DNA of 64,000 nt from Diphasiastrum complanatum (GCA_029204225.1 CM055095.1:31694936-31758935), one strand, 5' to 3'. Positions 11,325-23,585 are shown, counted from the first letter of the stretch. Made by a program: numbers and translations. Notes: a model not told the origin generated them from the letters alone.

Positions 11325-11551
11325 TCGTTCAAAATAGACAACCTTCGGTATTTTCTCTCTCTTCGAGTTTTTCACGAAAAAGCCGAAGGTGCCCTCAAAA
11401 AGGCGAAGGTGTCTTTAAAATAGCTTAACTCATGAAAATAGATGACCTTCAGGAATTTTCTCTCTCTTCGCATTTTTCGAAAAAATGCGAAAAAGCCGAC
11501 GGTGTTAAAAACAGTTAAACTTTTGAACTGCACAAGTTAAACTTTTGAACT
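11325..11551. repeat. Small tandem and inverted repeats
   Basis: A block of about 110-130 bases with the core TTTTCTCTCTCTTCG occurs twice (from about 11330 and about 11440). In the first copy ACCTTCGG (11341-11348) and CCGAAGGT (11383-11390) are exact inverted arms around a CT-rich loop. At 11514 and 11536 the 16-mer GTTAAACTTTTGAACT is repeated with a 22-base period and is itself close to palindromic. Confidence 0.65.
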
Positions 11552-11555
11552 ATGC

Positions 11556-12182
11556 AAGTTTTGCCTTGAGTTCCACGAAATCGGTCCCCCTGCCACATAG
11601 AAACGACCCCGGAGGTAGATTTTCTGGTAGAGATTGTTTCTCCCCAATCTGAATCAGAGTAGCCTCGCAGGAGGAGTGGGTCAATATTTCAATCATAATA
11701 CAATGTGATTTAAACTTCCCTAAATATATCTCATCACTCTCTTTAACGCTTTCCAATGAGAGATCGTAGAATTAGACATGAATTGACTTAACGTGCTAAC
11801 AGTGTATGCTAAACCTGGTCGTACACAACATTGCATAAATCAAAGATCCTATTAGTGAATGATAACGGTACTTCGCTATGTCGAGTACTTCACTATGAGA
11901 ATCAGCACAAGTAGTTTTGGTCAATACTATACTTGGATTCATTGGAGTATCAATTGATTTGCAATCAGACATATGAAACTTTTCTAAAATGCTTTTTAGA
12001 TATGCCTGCTGGCTAAGATAGATCTTCTTCTTGTGAGAAATTGACAAAAATCTAGTTTGGTATTTTCTATGATAGAAGTTTGTGAGTGAATCTCGCATGT
12101 GTGGAGGATATTCCCACGTGTGGAGAATTGTAAAGTAAATCAAAATGTTTGATATAGGGGTCTCATAGAATTTCATAGTCAA
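11556..12182 (-). pseudogene. Copia RT C-terminus and RNase H start
   Basis: The minus frame from 12182 contains KKIYLSQQAYLKSILEKFHM, DCKSIDTPMNPS and YHSLIGSLIYAMLCT, the connection region between RT and RNase H in Copia pol. After a frameshift the block GYSDSDWGETISTRKSTSG (about 11670-11610) is the start of RNase H. The remainder is missing. It ends just before the LTR at 12199, which interrupts or abuts it. Confidence 0.85.
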
Positions 12183-12198
12183 GCATTTAGGTGTAGAA

Positions 12199-12857
12199 TG
12201 TTGATAGGGTCAAATTTGGCATAGATGGCAAATTATCCATTTCCACTTGTAATGCCACTATTGAGCCAAAATAGAGTAAGAGGCTAAAATCGTGCCAATT
12301 AGAGTGTAGACAAGTGTAATGCTTTTGTTTGATGAAGTTTAAGAGGTCCAATAGGATTTAGAGGTGGAACCATGTGTGGTCCAATAGGAATTTGAGGTGT
12401 GTTTGAATATAGTCCAATAGAATTAGGAGGTGCATGGATCAATGGCTCAATAGGATTAAGAGGTGACAAAGTGTGGTCCAATCATAGTAAGCATAGTGGT
12501 AGCTCGTGGATCTACTAGTATCATTGTACTCCTCATTTTGGATCCAATTGATTTTGAGATTGAGTGGATTTTGAGTGTCATTGAATTTCTAGCTTTCTCT
12601 CTCTACTTGAGAGCTCATGATGGTTTTTCTCTCTCTATCCAAGGAGAGCAGCTTGTTTTTACTTAGAATACTTTTGGAACACTTCCCACATGTGTGAGTG
12701 AGAGTTGGAAGTGATTGAATGCATGTAGTAGTGTGTTTTTGCCATAGGATCTAAGATTGATCTTGAATCTCAATCTAGTCTTGATCTTGGTGCATCTACA
12801 CACCTTAGGAGATCACAATTACATGTTGTGGACAATCCACACGTGTGAAATTCAACA
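12199..12857 (+). repeat. 5' LTR of a plus-strand Copia element
   Basis: The sequence begins TGTTGATAGG and ends TTCAACA directly before a primer binding site, giving the Copia-type TGTTG...CAACA ends over 659 bases. The five bases before it are TAGAA. No matching 3' LTR was found in the window, so the element is truncated. Confidence 0.75.
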
Positions 12858-12870
12858 TGGTATCAGAGCC
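12858..12870 (+). promoter_or_regulatory. Primer binding site (initiator tRNA-Met type)
   Basis: TGGTATCAGAGCC follows the LTR end without spacing. Confidence 0.92.
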
Positions 12871-13614
12871 TACCTAAGGTTACCATGCATTTTGATCCAT
12901 CTAAGTGAAAATTTTTCATCAATTTTGAACTAGAAATTGTCAAGGCCCATTTTCCTAGCTATCTTGTTCAATTTTGAATCAAAAGAGATCAAAAGGACAT
13001 TGATTGGATCTGACCTAGTACTGTATAGAATCAGATGTTCAGACACATGTGAGGAACATCCAATTTCAGTTTGGGAGTTCTCTTTCATGTTTGATCCAAA
13101 AATCTTGCTAGATAGCTTGTTTTAAAGCTATTTTTGTCTAGTTTCTGATGCAATCAGTTTCATTCAATTTGGTTGAGCCAATCAAAAGTTATAAGCTTTT
13201 GAAGAGGGTTAGGTAGGGCACCTAGACCTGGGTGGAGACATTTGGTTTGGTCAAGAGATTGCTTGTTTGATCCAAAATCACAGTTGAATGCTTACCAATC
13301 TCATCTATATGTAATCTAGGCACTATTTTGAGATCTTAGCCATTTTATTTCATGCAATATCATTGTATTTGAGTCAAATTTGGTTTCTTAGTGTATTTCA
13401 CACGTGCTAAGAGTGTTTGAACCTAACTTTGCCCATACTCCATCATTTGATGTGAAGTAAATGTAGTTTTGGAGAGATTGAGATAGCTAGTGAGAATCAT
13501 CTCACAATTTGTTGCAAGATCTTGCATAGGAGATGGTAGCACACCATTATTGGATCCTATAGTGAGAGAGAAGCAACATTTTTTGTTCAACACTTTTATT
13601 TATCTCCACTTCAC

Positions 13615-14499
13615 ATGACTTCAATGAGTTCATACTTGTTGCAACCAAGTGAGAGATTGTCTACTTCCAATTATTCAATATGGAAGTTGAGGAGGAGCCT
13701 CAAGCCCTTCAAGAAGTACAAAAATACAAGAAGAGAGCTAGGATGGCTCTCCACTACATTAAGATAAATGTCTCTAATGAGATATTGAGGGAGATTGGTG
13801 ATTGTTCTACATCCAAGGAAGCTTGGGATTGTCTCAAGTCCATCTATGAGGCTAAGAACACCTCTAGGCTCCTCACTCTTAGAAATCAAATATTCCAAAG
13901 TAGTCAAAAGAGTGATAAGAGTGCATCTAATTATGTTTTGAGAGTCAAGGATATTGATAGGGAGCTTGCATGTATTGGTGACTCAATCAATCAAAGTGAG
14001 CTAGTCCAAGTCATTCTCAATGGCTTGAGAGATGAATATGACAACCTTGTCCAATCCTATGCCATTAAGGAGGAGCTACCAAGTTTGGAGGCCCTTCAAA
14101 GTGTGCTTATTTATGAAGAATCAAGACAAGAGTACAAACTCTTGAGGATGGACAAGCTATCACTCAATCATGATGATGGCAAAGTTCTATTTGCCAAGCA
14201 CAAAGAGAGGAGTAAGAAGCAACACCATCACTTCTCTAATGACAAAGCTAAAGACCAAGATGGAGAGGAGGAGGAGGATACCTCTCATGCTTCTACTTCA
14301 AATCTCAAGAAGAAGAAGATCAAGTGCTTTTATTGTGGCAAGAAAGGCCATTATGCCACCAATTGCTTTAAGAAAAAGAATCAACTCAATCAAGCCAACA
14401 TCACCAATGAGAAAGAACACTATATTGCAAGTGATGGAGAAGGCTCTCTTATGGCATCAAGCTTCTCCTCCTTCAACAAGGATAACTCATGGTATATTA
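13615..14499 (+). pseudogene. Copia gag with internal deletion, truncated at the protease
   Basis: The gag ATG is probably at 13615, giving MTSMSSYLLQ...SERLSTSNYSIWKLR. Right after this the frame jumps: the next in-frame gag sequence is VEEEPQALQEVQKYKKRARM, so about 20 residues corresponding to MESLLEMNDVLDI in the gag at the window start are deleted with a frame change. From 13680 the frame then stays open through RTLRNQIF-like, YVLRVKDIDREL, VQVILNGLRDEYDNL and the intact zinc knuckle CFYCGKKGHYATNC, and ends at SWYI, where the protease motif DxGA should follow. The homology stops at about 14500 and the frame continues into unrelated sequence up to 14795. The 757-base leader (12858-13614) has no coding frame. 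Confidence 0.88.
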
Positions 14500-17400
14500 A
14501 GGTAAAAAGAAATGCTAATCATGTTGTAATTGATTCCAGAATGATCTCCTTATGGATTTGGAGAGATCCATCCCCAAAAATCACCAAAAATGGTCATTTT
14601 TTGAACTTTTTTGACTTCCTACAAGTTCAATTGCTAGAATTCTTGTTTCTAAATTCAGGGAAAGCTTCAAAAGACTTTGTTCCACCTCTTTACAAGCTCT
14701 ACATGGTGTTTTATAGGCACCTACTATCTAACTTTATAAAAAAACAAGCAATTAATTTTTTTTTTGGCTATTTTCCGATTTTTTCATCACAATAAAGTGG
14801 AAATTCATGACATACAACTCTTTCTCTAACACATGAAAACCAATTTACAGAATCACAACCATCTAATTGATCTGATCCTGCTAGATTTTGGTTCTTACTA
14901 TCTATTTTGTGCCAAAAAGCTTAAAAGAACCAAGCAATTTTGACCAAAACATAGCCTAGAATCATAAATCATTGGAGAGAACTAGCATGCATCATTAATT
15001 TCATCATTAATGAACCCTAAAATGAAAGTACACTTGCTGAAAAAATTCAGATCTACCAAAGGTTTGATCTACACAAGGAAAAGCTCCAAAAAAACATTAC
15101 AAATTGGCCTTCAAGGACAATTCTCCATAAAACCACAAAGAATCTCAAGAGTAATGGATCTTAGCAACATGCAAGTAATAGGATAGCCGAATAGTCTTCT
15201 TGACTTTTTGGAAAACAAATCTAGAAGCAGAGAATTCCTGGAGGGAAAGCTAGTGGTATGGGACATTATTGATTCCAAAGGGAATCTATTTGATAGTTGA
15301 TTATTGAGATGTAATATTTCTATCACTCGGAATAAGATATTTTATGATTTTAGAAAAAGTCCGGGTTGTAATACTCATTATTGACTTTTTCGGATCTTTG
15401 ATATCTTATACGTTGTTTCCTGAAAACTTTTTAATGAAAATTAGGAAATTTAGACTTTCATGAGATCAACCAGTTGTATAGATTCCTTTTGAGGAATCCA
15501 GTATGTGTGCAAAGATTGAATTATCTAGTTGAAATAGAAGAATTCTCTAGGAATTGTTTTGGATAATCTGGAACTAGAGTAGTTTTGGGGGTAATGAGTT
15601 GTGAGATATTCATAAATATGGATAGTGGTGGTAAAGATTAAATTTAGGTTTCGTTAATCAGTTTTGTCAAATACCATTCTGTTATGGATTGGATCAGGTG
15701 GGAATAAAGCTTTAATCTAAACCTTATGTCCAAAGATGTTTGTACAAGTCAGCCTAATCTTGGCTTAAATACTAAGATCTGTGGTAGGTTGATTGGTTGA
15801 GAAAATTTTGTTAGTAAAAGTATGATGGTTGGAAAACTTGTGATGTGAAATTATTCATTTCAGATATTTCCCAGATATGTTATTTACTTATGAGAAATAT
15901 AGTTTTTTTGTAGCTGAGTTGCAAAATTCTCAGTGAGTTATGTGAATAACATATGCAGATTATGGATATATCTGCCAGATTATATTCTGTGTTTAGGAAC
16001 GTAGTTGGATATGTTGTTAATGTACATCCTAATCTTGTGGATCTACTATGTGTTTCCTATGTACTGAGTTTATATCGTATACTTAAACTAGTCTGTGTGC
16101 ATAGACATATGAACAAGTAATGTTCAGAACAGTTACTTGCAAGTTAATGGTTCTTTCTATGGAAATGATAATTCATTAACTTAGTTATGATGTAGAAGAA
16201 GATCTAAATGTGGTGTTATACTAGTATAATTAATATCTGCACCTAGACACTTGAGATTTTTGAATCATTAGCAATTGACTTGAGTAATTGGATTACTCGT
16301 GATTAGAAGTTAATTGGCTAAATAAGCAGTGTGAAGAGAATTCACCAGGAACTATTTATTTTGATCTATATTGCTTATAAGACACACGATTTGTGAGTCA
16401 CCAGGATTTTCATCGATAAAAGTTGTGTGCATAGAATATAGAATATTTCTTGAATGAGAAATATATTCTAAGTTATTGACTGTATCCTAGTGAGCTCATA
16501 TTGGATCATAGAGTTTAACTAATATCAAGTATAACCACTGAATTTAGTTAGAATTCAACAGAACTTTGGGATCTCTAGATGATGTTCTAGGTGATCGTGT
16601 GAAGTTATATAGTTAAAGAGGAATGCTAAAGTGATTTTGGTATGCCTTATGTCTTTAATTACTTGGTTGATGATAGAATTTGGTTAACTCATAATCTGGT
16701 TAAAAATTTGGTTGGAAGAATATTATTGGAATCCAGTACTTTTCCTTGGAAAAAAGATTTCAGAATGGTTCTTATATTTCCTTAGTGGTATGTTATACAT
16801 ATACTGTAGTACCTTTCAATAACTAAGTATGGTTTTAAAATCTTGTAAATTATGATTGACGAATCATAAGATTCTAAATGTTTATGATTGACGGATCATA
16901 AATTGATACTTAATTATTAATGAAGATTATAAGGAAATGTGATGATTCTTAATAAATGAGTGATTCTCGATCTATTGAAAGAGTCAAGGATTCAAATCAG
17001 TTATTTGAAATCTAAATTTCTTTACTTCTGTGTTCAATTGAGATTGTGTGGTACTCACAGGCATTTTCATGAAGAAAATTTGTTTACTTATGAGGAATTT
17101 GCTTACTTCAGTAGATAAAGAGTCTACTGCAGATTGTAGTCAACGAATGCTTTTGTACTGTTTTCAGCCTAAATCTTCGGTCAATTAGAGGACAGTTAAA
17201 TCTATCGAGGTTGAATGGATGCTAGAAATAGAGCACTTAACTCAAGAGAGTATCTGGGGTATTCAGGACTAAGTTAAAATCATTTTTATCTTGATGGATC
17301 TCCTAAGAGATTTTGGTAAGATGAATTGTAATACCTTAATTTTTTATGAATCTAAATGTACTTGTACCAAGAAGCATTTATGACAGGTCTACAAAAAATT

Positions 17401-18040
17401 GTAAATAGTCTTGGACTATAATTGTTTGTTTCTTTAACTTTTGAACATTGATTTCCAATGTAAGGTGACATTTCACCTAGTGATTCATCTAAATTGAGGT
17501 TACATGAAAGTGACGTTACTAGATTGGAAAGAATTAGACCCAATAAAAAATTTATCGCTTAGTGTACTTCTAGAAGCATATATAGTATTTCAATGCAGAG
17601 ATAAACAAATTGAAAATTGTTCAACGTTGCTTAGCATGCCTATGACGATAGCATGAAACATAATCATTTGTATACAAGTACAATAAATATAGCAAGAGAG
17701 TTTTTTCCCAGTCTTGGCTTTTGCAAGAAGTGCAAATTGCAATAATTTTGACAAAATGTTTTCAATCACAACTATCTTGCCTTGGCTTAATGCCCGTTCA
17801 TAGAAAATCTATAACAAAAGAAAAATTTATTAGTACAATATCCGGAGAAGTCTTGCCATTGAAGAAAGGCCCATATTGAAGTGAGCACTTGGGTAGTTGA
17901 TCCATATAAAGAGAACCCCAAGGAGGCACAATAATTTATGCATCGATTTTGACACTTGTCTTAATTTTGCCCACTATAAACTCACACAAATCCTAGATCA
18001 TTTACCAGATCATTCGAGAATCCCTAGCCTTTGATCCCGA
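14500..18040. other. Long AT-rich stretch without recognisable genes
   Basis: No frame longer than about 70 codons and no familiar protein motif was seen on either strand. The composition (many TTGATTAGA, GAATC and TAGTT phrases) suggests a very old, heavily mutated retroelement, but I cannot name one. A minus-strand frame at 17543-17355 (MGLILSNLVTSLSCNLNL...) has no family I recognise. Confidence 0.5.
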
Positions 18041-18044
18041 CCCT

Positions 18045-18100
18045 CACATGGCTATTGTCTTTAAGCAACAGCTTGAACTTGGCCAGAGGACAAAATTGTG
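18045..18100 (+). repeat. 56-base repeat, left copy
   Basis: CACATGGCTATTGTCTTTAA ... GGACAAAATTGT recurs with small changes at 23197-23252 in the same orientation. The two copies flank the region that holds the LINE remnant. Confidence 0.7.
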
Positions 18101-18206
18101 AAGGAAGAGAGCACGTGACTACGCAAATGCAGAAGAGAAGAGCCGGAGGAGTCTTGATTTTGTTGGACCTGCGCAGTGTGTGCAGCTTCTGTGCGGCACT
18201 TTGTTG

Positions 18207-18525
18207 AACTTTGATCTGTTGGGTATGTTCAAAATCTGGATTCTGGGTGCTTCTTTGCCACCACTTTGAGCTTGGGTTGGTTTGGTTTGATCGAAATCTG
18301 GATTCTGGGTGTGTCTTTGGCACCACTTTGAGCTTGAGTTTGTTCGGTATGATGGAAATATGGATTGTGAATGTTTCTTTGCCCCCAGCTTAAGCTTCCC
18401 AGTTTGAGCTTGAGTTTGCTTAGTATGATGATAATTGGGATTCTTGGTGCTTCTTTTCCTCCAATTTGAGCTTGAGTGCATCTGGTATGATCAAAATCCG
18501 GATTCTGAATGCTTCTTTGACCTCA
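18207..18525. repeat. Minisatellite with a unit of about 60 bases
   Basis: About five imperfect units contain the core AATCTGGATTCTGGGTGCTT followed by CTTTG and CACTTTGAGCTTG. On the minus strand the unit is open and gives a repeated peptide of the type KWxQRHTQNPDFDQTKPTQA over 18481-18119, but nothing indicates that it is a gene. Confidence 0.8.
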
Positions 18526-19340
18526 CTCGCCCAAGGCGGCATCAGAGAAGAAGCTTTTCTCAGAATCACGGAATCCGTAGTTCATCTATGAAATGTAGCA
18601 GAGAATAGGCCGATGTTTTGCACTTCGTACTTGATCTTTCGAAGGGCTGAGCTTAGCGCTTCAGAAAGGAAGCCGAAATCTGTCTTCAGTTCATGCGAAA
18701 CATACTCTCCCAGAAGCATCCTTAGTGGTCCTATTTTGAACAGTGCGTCTTCATCGTCTGATCCAAATAGCATGTCAGATTCTGAAACTTCTACTCTAGC
18801 AGCTCCGCTTATGGAAATCAGGTTTGATCTCGCTACTCACGTGAAAACCCGATTGCACATCCAGAAATGCAATTGATCCCTCACGTCGAATCTAATTTGA
18901 AAGATCTTGCACCATCTCCAGATATGGAGCCAGTTCGAAACGGAAATCCTATATTCCAAGCCGTCAAAGCAGCAGTGAAATTTCTTAGCACAACCAAAAG
19001 CAGGTTGCAAATTCTGCCACAGAATAGTTCCTTAAGAAGAGATGTAAAACCAGAATACAACATATCATAAATATGGCACATACTCAAGAGAAGCAACAGC
19101 AATGTCTGCATCTGGACACTTTCATGGTATCTTTGTGCACAATCATACGGAATTTCCCCTTTCTTTTGCCAAAACTTGTTACGTTTCTTGCAACAAAAGT
19201 GAGCAAACATGACGAGGGAGCAACCGCGTTTCTTTTCAAAACAGCCCTTGAAAAAGGGACAAAGCACTCCTACTCAACAGGCGAGTAGGTGCGCCTGACT
19301 TTCCAAAATCGGAACCAATTTAGGTAGACAGACATGCTGC
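18526..19340. other. Short unassigned frames, no recognised gene
   Basis: Overlapping frames of 60-130 codons occur on both strands. The most protein-like is on the minus strand at 18773-18582 (GSDDEDALFKIGPLRMLLGE and HELKTDFGFLSEALSSALRK), which stays open upstream for about 18 codons to a stop. I do not recognise it and cannot say which strand, if any, is coding. Confidence 0.35.
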
Positions 19341-19344
19341 GAGA

Positions 19345-22300
19345 AACTTTTTGTTTTTATTAATAAAAGATGGGAAAACCCATCGGAGTACAAAGGAATG
19401 CATGTTGAAAGCGTATAGGCCATAAGGTGAATTGAGATATTGTACAATTAAAACAAAGCAACAATTTCGCAGAGTATCTACATAAAGCCTACTGCTTGGT
19501 GTAAGTCGCTAGTTAAGACAGTTGGAAGTTTAGGTAGTGCAGGAAGCTGTGAAGCAGCCGTTCCTGCAACTACGGCACGTCGAAGTATTGCAAGTGCCTG
19601 AGTGCGTTGTAAAGTCATAGAAACTCGTTGACGATAATAAGCCGTGATAATAGATAAAGGTGAGGCACCACGTCCTTGGAGTTTCGCTGCAAAATTTGCA
19701 CAAGATGATAGAAAATCATCGAATTTCTTATGCAGGCACCTATATGTTTCCAAAGCAAAAGGAATAAAGTCTTCTCCAAGAGTGCGAAGTGAATAATCTC
19801 GCTCTTCATCTAGAGCTGCATGAGAAGCAGCGGCACTCTGAGTAGTTGAAGCACGGCGAAGGAGGTCAGGCCACGAAGGATCAACAACAACATCCCCAAG
19901 CGTGCAAATCCCCTCGCGCGAAAGAACAAGATCAACTCGACGCCAAGGCGACTGAGAATCAGACACATGCAAGATGTGGGTCTGCTCCCGGACAACATGA
20001 AAGCCGCACTCATGTGCAATAGATGCCAATACGTCACGAATGGAATCATGAGTCGCAATGCGCTCTCCGCCAGAAGGGCAACGCATGAGATGAGTGCCAA
20101 TAGGATCAACATGGTGACCACAGGAACATTTTGTCAAACCTGCCAACACTGGATGAGGGAGACCCAACCTAACCCGAAGAGCGGTGAGAAATAACTCTGA
20201 AGAAAGGCGCAAGTGTGGCTAAGCAAAGTCTCAAAGGGAGGCAAAGAAGCTCGCACAGGTGGAGAGATGAGATCCTTGGCCGCACGAAGATGTTGTTGGA
20301 AAGGAAGAATGTTTGTTTCCACATGAGCTAAGGGCCCAACATGTCCTGCTGAAAACGAGAGATAAGTGCAGAGGCAACAAGGGCCCAACTTCCCATAAAA
20401 GCAGCTGGAGTAATAGAAACTGTGCAAGAAAGACCAACACCTCCGGACGAAGCGGGAAGAGAGACTTGTCGCTTAACGAACTGACCATTAGGAATACGAA
20501 AAGATTCTGAACCCGTCAAGCGACCCAGAATATCTGATAAAGTATTATCGAAATCCTGTAGCAAAGCCAAAACATCAGGAGAGAGAGGAACACACCGTAG
20601 AATATAGCTTGGCCGTTGAGCAAAGCATTGAGTGAGAGTTCCTAGAGCAACTTGAGCATTGCCAAGCTTTGGTAGCAAATCAGCGTGACGAAGATGCGCG
20701 CCCAAAGTGTCACGCAAAGAGGAAGCCACAAAATCCGAGAAACCTATAAGAATATCAAGCGCTCGAATCCCATCAACTGGAGTATTGAAACCTGTAGGTA
20801 AAGGGAGCTCAAGAAAGAGGCCCTGAGGACACCAAGCAATGCACTTAGAGGGATTGACAGTGAGGCCCAAAGCCGAAAGTTGTTGAGAGAAATGTAGAAA
20901 AGCCGGAAAGACGTCATTAGTAGGTCCCACAATATGCGTGTCATCAGCAATAGAGAGAAACAAACAAGAAGAAAAAGCAGCAGAAGAAACACGCAATGCC
21001 CAAAAGTGCGCCAAAGCAAAAAGAACACCACCCAAGGGATTACCTTGTCTGACACCATCAACAGACGAGATAACCGAAACATCACCTGAGCGAGAAGCAT
21101 GACTGAAAAAAAAAGGCGCACCCATGGAATAAAAAGAGCGAACAAACGAGATGAGTTGAGCGAGAGGACCGTGAACCGCACGAAGTTCTTGGAAAATGGC
21201 CCCTCGAGAAACATAACTGAAAGCATTTTTAACATCCACTTGAAGGACAACCCAATCTGGATGAAGATCCAAGGTAGCACGCAAAGCATGTCTCGCAACC
21301 GCCAGGAGTAGCACAACCAAACTGATGAGGAAATAGGTGGTCATGAAAACTGTCACGAAGCTGAAAACCAAGAGCCCTAGAAACCAATCTGTATAAAACC
21401 TCTCCAACAACAATTGGACGCACTCCACCGCCAGGCTTATCCAAGGCTATCAAACGAGCAACACCAAGAATACGAGCAATAGAAAGAGGAATACGACCAC
21501 ATGCTACGGAAGAGCAAACTCGAAAGAGCAAACCAAACCCGCTAGCAGAGTCATCAGGAGAAAAACAGTCACAAAGATGCTCGAAAACCATACCAGAAGG
21601 ACCCCCAGTTGAAAGATGAGGGCTGTGTAGAAAAGCATTAAGAAAATGAGATTCTAAGAGCTGCAAATCGGAATCAGGTTCAAAGTCCTCAACAAAAGAG
21701 GGAAGGGAATCATTTGCCGGTGGATGAAGAAGCTCCAAAGCCTGAAGGGTAGCAGCAGAAGGAGTAGCTGGACTTGTAGGAGCTAGAGCACGAGCTGCAC
21801 GAGAATACTCACCCACTTGCCCAAGTAAAACACAGCGACGCAACCGACAATGAACAAGGGATATAGAAACACCATCCAAAGTCGAATCCCGCTGAGCAAC
21901 AAGCGCATGACAGCGAAGCAAATGCTCTTTTTGCAGATTTTCTCAATCTCCTAACATAAAGCGACGAATCCTGTTGCGAGTTTCCCTATGACCAGCATCA
22001 CCACCCCGAGGAGGTAGAGGCAAACACCAGAGAGGAAAAAGCAAAAAAGCATGCCAAGCTGCAACATCAGAAGGGTTGGAAGCCAGATGAGACAAAGGTA
22101 AGGACAAAGCTCTCTGGACGTCTAAGCGCAAGGCAAAGGGAATGTGTGCATAAAGGCGAGGACGAGAAAAATCCAAGTGAAAAGCGGTCAAAATATCAAG
22201 GGAGCGAATCCAGGTCCAAGCTGAGTTAGGTGGCGAAGTGGGAACAGGATGAGGTGCAAGGTCAACATTGGTTAATGCGAGTTGTTGACGAAAAGCAGAG

Positions 22301-22800
22301 CAAGCGTTATGATGGCGAGAAAGACCAGCACCTTGCACATAAAGGCAACCACAGCCTGCACATAGAACACGGAGGCGAGAAGAGGAAGAAGGAGAAAGCT
22401 GAGATACTAAAAAAGAGGAAGAAAGCTGGTGGCGAAGATGGGGCGGACAGTATGGCACCACCTGGCCAGAGGAAACAAGCAAGGAATCCGCATTCACGGT
22501 GAGCTTCACGACGCGCGCATGAAGGGGAAGCACTAGAAGGATGCTCTGAAGGGGAGGCAGGTCTCTTTTCTCCACGTCGAGCAAGAGGATTGAAATCCGG
22601 GAGTTGCAAAGGATGAGAAGATTCTTGAGGAACCATATTGACAGGTAAAGATCCAACCACTGCCTCCAAAGATTCCAAAAATTTGTGTGAAGCCTCCTTG
22701 TTGGCCAGAGAAAACAACAAAAAGAAAGCAATTAAGAAAGGCAGACAGTTTGCGAACCCCAAAGGTAGAAGCGAAAGTCCATGGAAACACCACAATTAAG
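19345..22800 (-). pseudogene. Non-LTR retrotransposon, R2-like architecture, broken
   Basis: Reading the minus strand: an N-terminal zinc finger CAGCGCLYVQGAGLSRHHNA followed by C (about 22350), one in-frame TGA (21945-21943), RT blocks PSGMVFEHL and GGGVRPIVVGEVLYRL, a frameshift near 21300, then VLQVDVKNAFSYVSR (motif A), GVRQGNPLGGVLFALAH (motif B) and LSIADDTHIVG (motif C, ADD). Two more frameshifts near 20335 and 20205 lead to the C-terminal frame (20212-19478) with CSCGHHVDPIGTHLMRC, HDSIRDVLASIA, REQTHI, RRVDLVLSREG and LGDVVVDPSWPD. The CCHC followed by an R/K-(P)D...D pattern matches the restriction-like endonuclease of R2-type LINEs. No apurinic endonuclease domain is visible. The 3' end at about 19347 has AATAAA-like sequence. 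GC content is clearly higher than in the flanks. Confidence 0.8.
19369..19384 (-). terminator. Perfect hairpin near the 3' end of the LINE
   Basis: On the element strand GATGGGTTTTCCCATC forms a 6-base-pair stem with a TTTT loop, about 90 bases after the stop codon of the last frame and just before TTTTATTAATAAAAAC. It lies where LINE reverse transcriptases recognise their template 3' end; a role as recognition hairpin is inference. Confidence 0.55.
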
Positions 22801-22980
22801 GGAGTGATATCATAAAGCTCCAGTCCACTCTACTAATGCATAGCCAAGCAAAGCAAAGCAGTACAAGCACAAACACACGAATAATAATTAACTAGAGATT
22901 AACGATCCAACCACAGCATGATCGGAGCTAAGCAAGAAGAAGCTGCAAGAATCTGGATTTGTGGTTATAAAATACTGATA

Positions 22981-23040
22981 ACAAAAATGTCAACATTGAG
23001 AACAAAAAGAACAAAAATGTCAACATTGAGAACAAAAAGA
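22981..23040 (+). repeat. Exact 30-base tandem duplication
   Basis: Two identical 30-base units (ACAAAAATGTCAACATTGAG + AACAAAAAGA) lie directly one after the other. The surrounding 22.8-23.58 kb has no gene. Confidence 0.9.
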
Positions 23041-23196
23041 CTAGCACTGTAGAAAGAGGTTTGTTGGCACCTTAGAGAGACTTTCCACATAAAAAGTCAA
23101 ATGACAACAAATACAAAATTCTTTCCTTTTTACCAGTTCACTTACTATTTAACCTCGATCATCAATTTTAATCCAGATGTACCGATTGCAATATGC

Positions 23197-23252
23197 CACA
23201 TGGCTATCGTCTTTGAGCAAAGACATAAAACTTTGGCATAGGACAAAATTGT
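23197..23252 (+). repeat. 56-base repeat, right copy
   Basis: CACATGGCTATCGTCTTTGA ... GGACAAAATTGT is the partner of the copy at 18045-18100. Confidence 0.7.
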
Positions 23253-23585
23253 AATCAAGGAATACTATTTGCCAGACTAAGGGCCCAAAATTGATTGTTT
23301 GCAATGACCCCAGCCTAACAGAGAAAACCAAGAATCAGTGATGATTAGCCTTACAATATAGTTAGTCCATTGCAACATCAACAAAAAACCTCAGAAACAA
23401 AAATGGAGAAAGTGGAGGTCTTTGACTTGTATGATCATCAAAAGAACAATAAGAATACACTCATCAACCATGCTCATCATTGTGAAGTTAAAAGTGTGTG
23501 ACAGCCAAGGCGGCCAAAAAACTCCCAAACCAAGCCTTCTGCCTGTCCAAATACGCTAGTTGCAGTTCCTCTTTTCCACTTACCA

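Noticed and set aside
18119-18481. Repeat protein encoded by the minisatellite
   Set aside because: Open only because the unit length keeps frame for a stretch; no conserved start, no flanking coding sequence.
21943-21945. In-frame TGA in the LINE and TAA in the transposase-like gene as programmed recoding
   Set aside because: Both genes also carry ordinary frameshifts, so simple decay explains the stops.
22230-22502. Plus-strand basic frame opposite the LINE N-terminus
   Set aside because: It is the shadow of the zinc-finger-bearing minus-strand frame.
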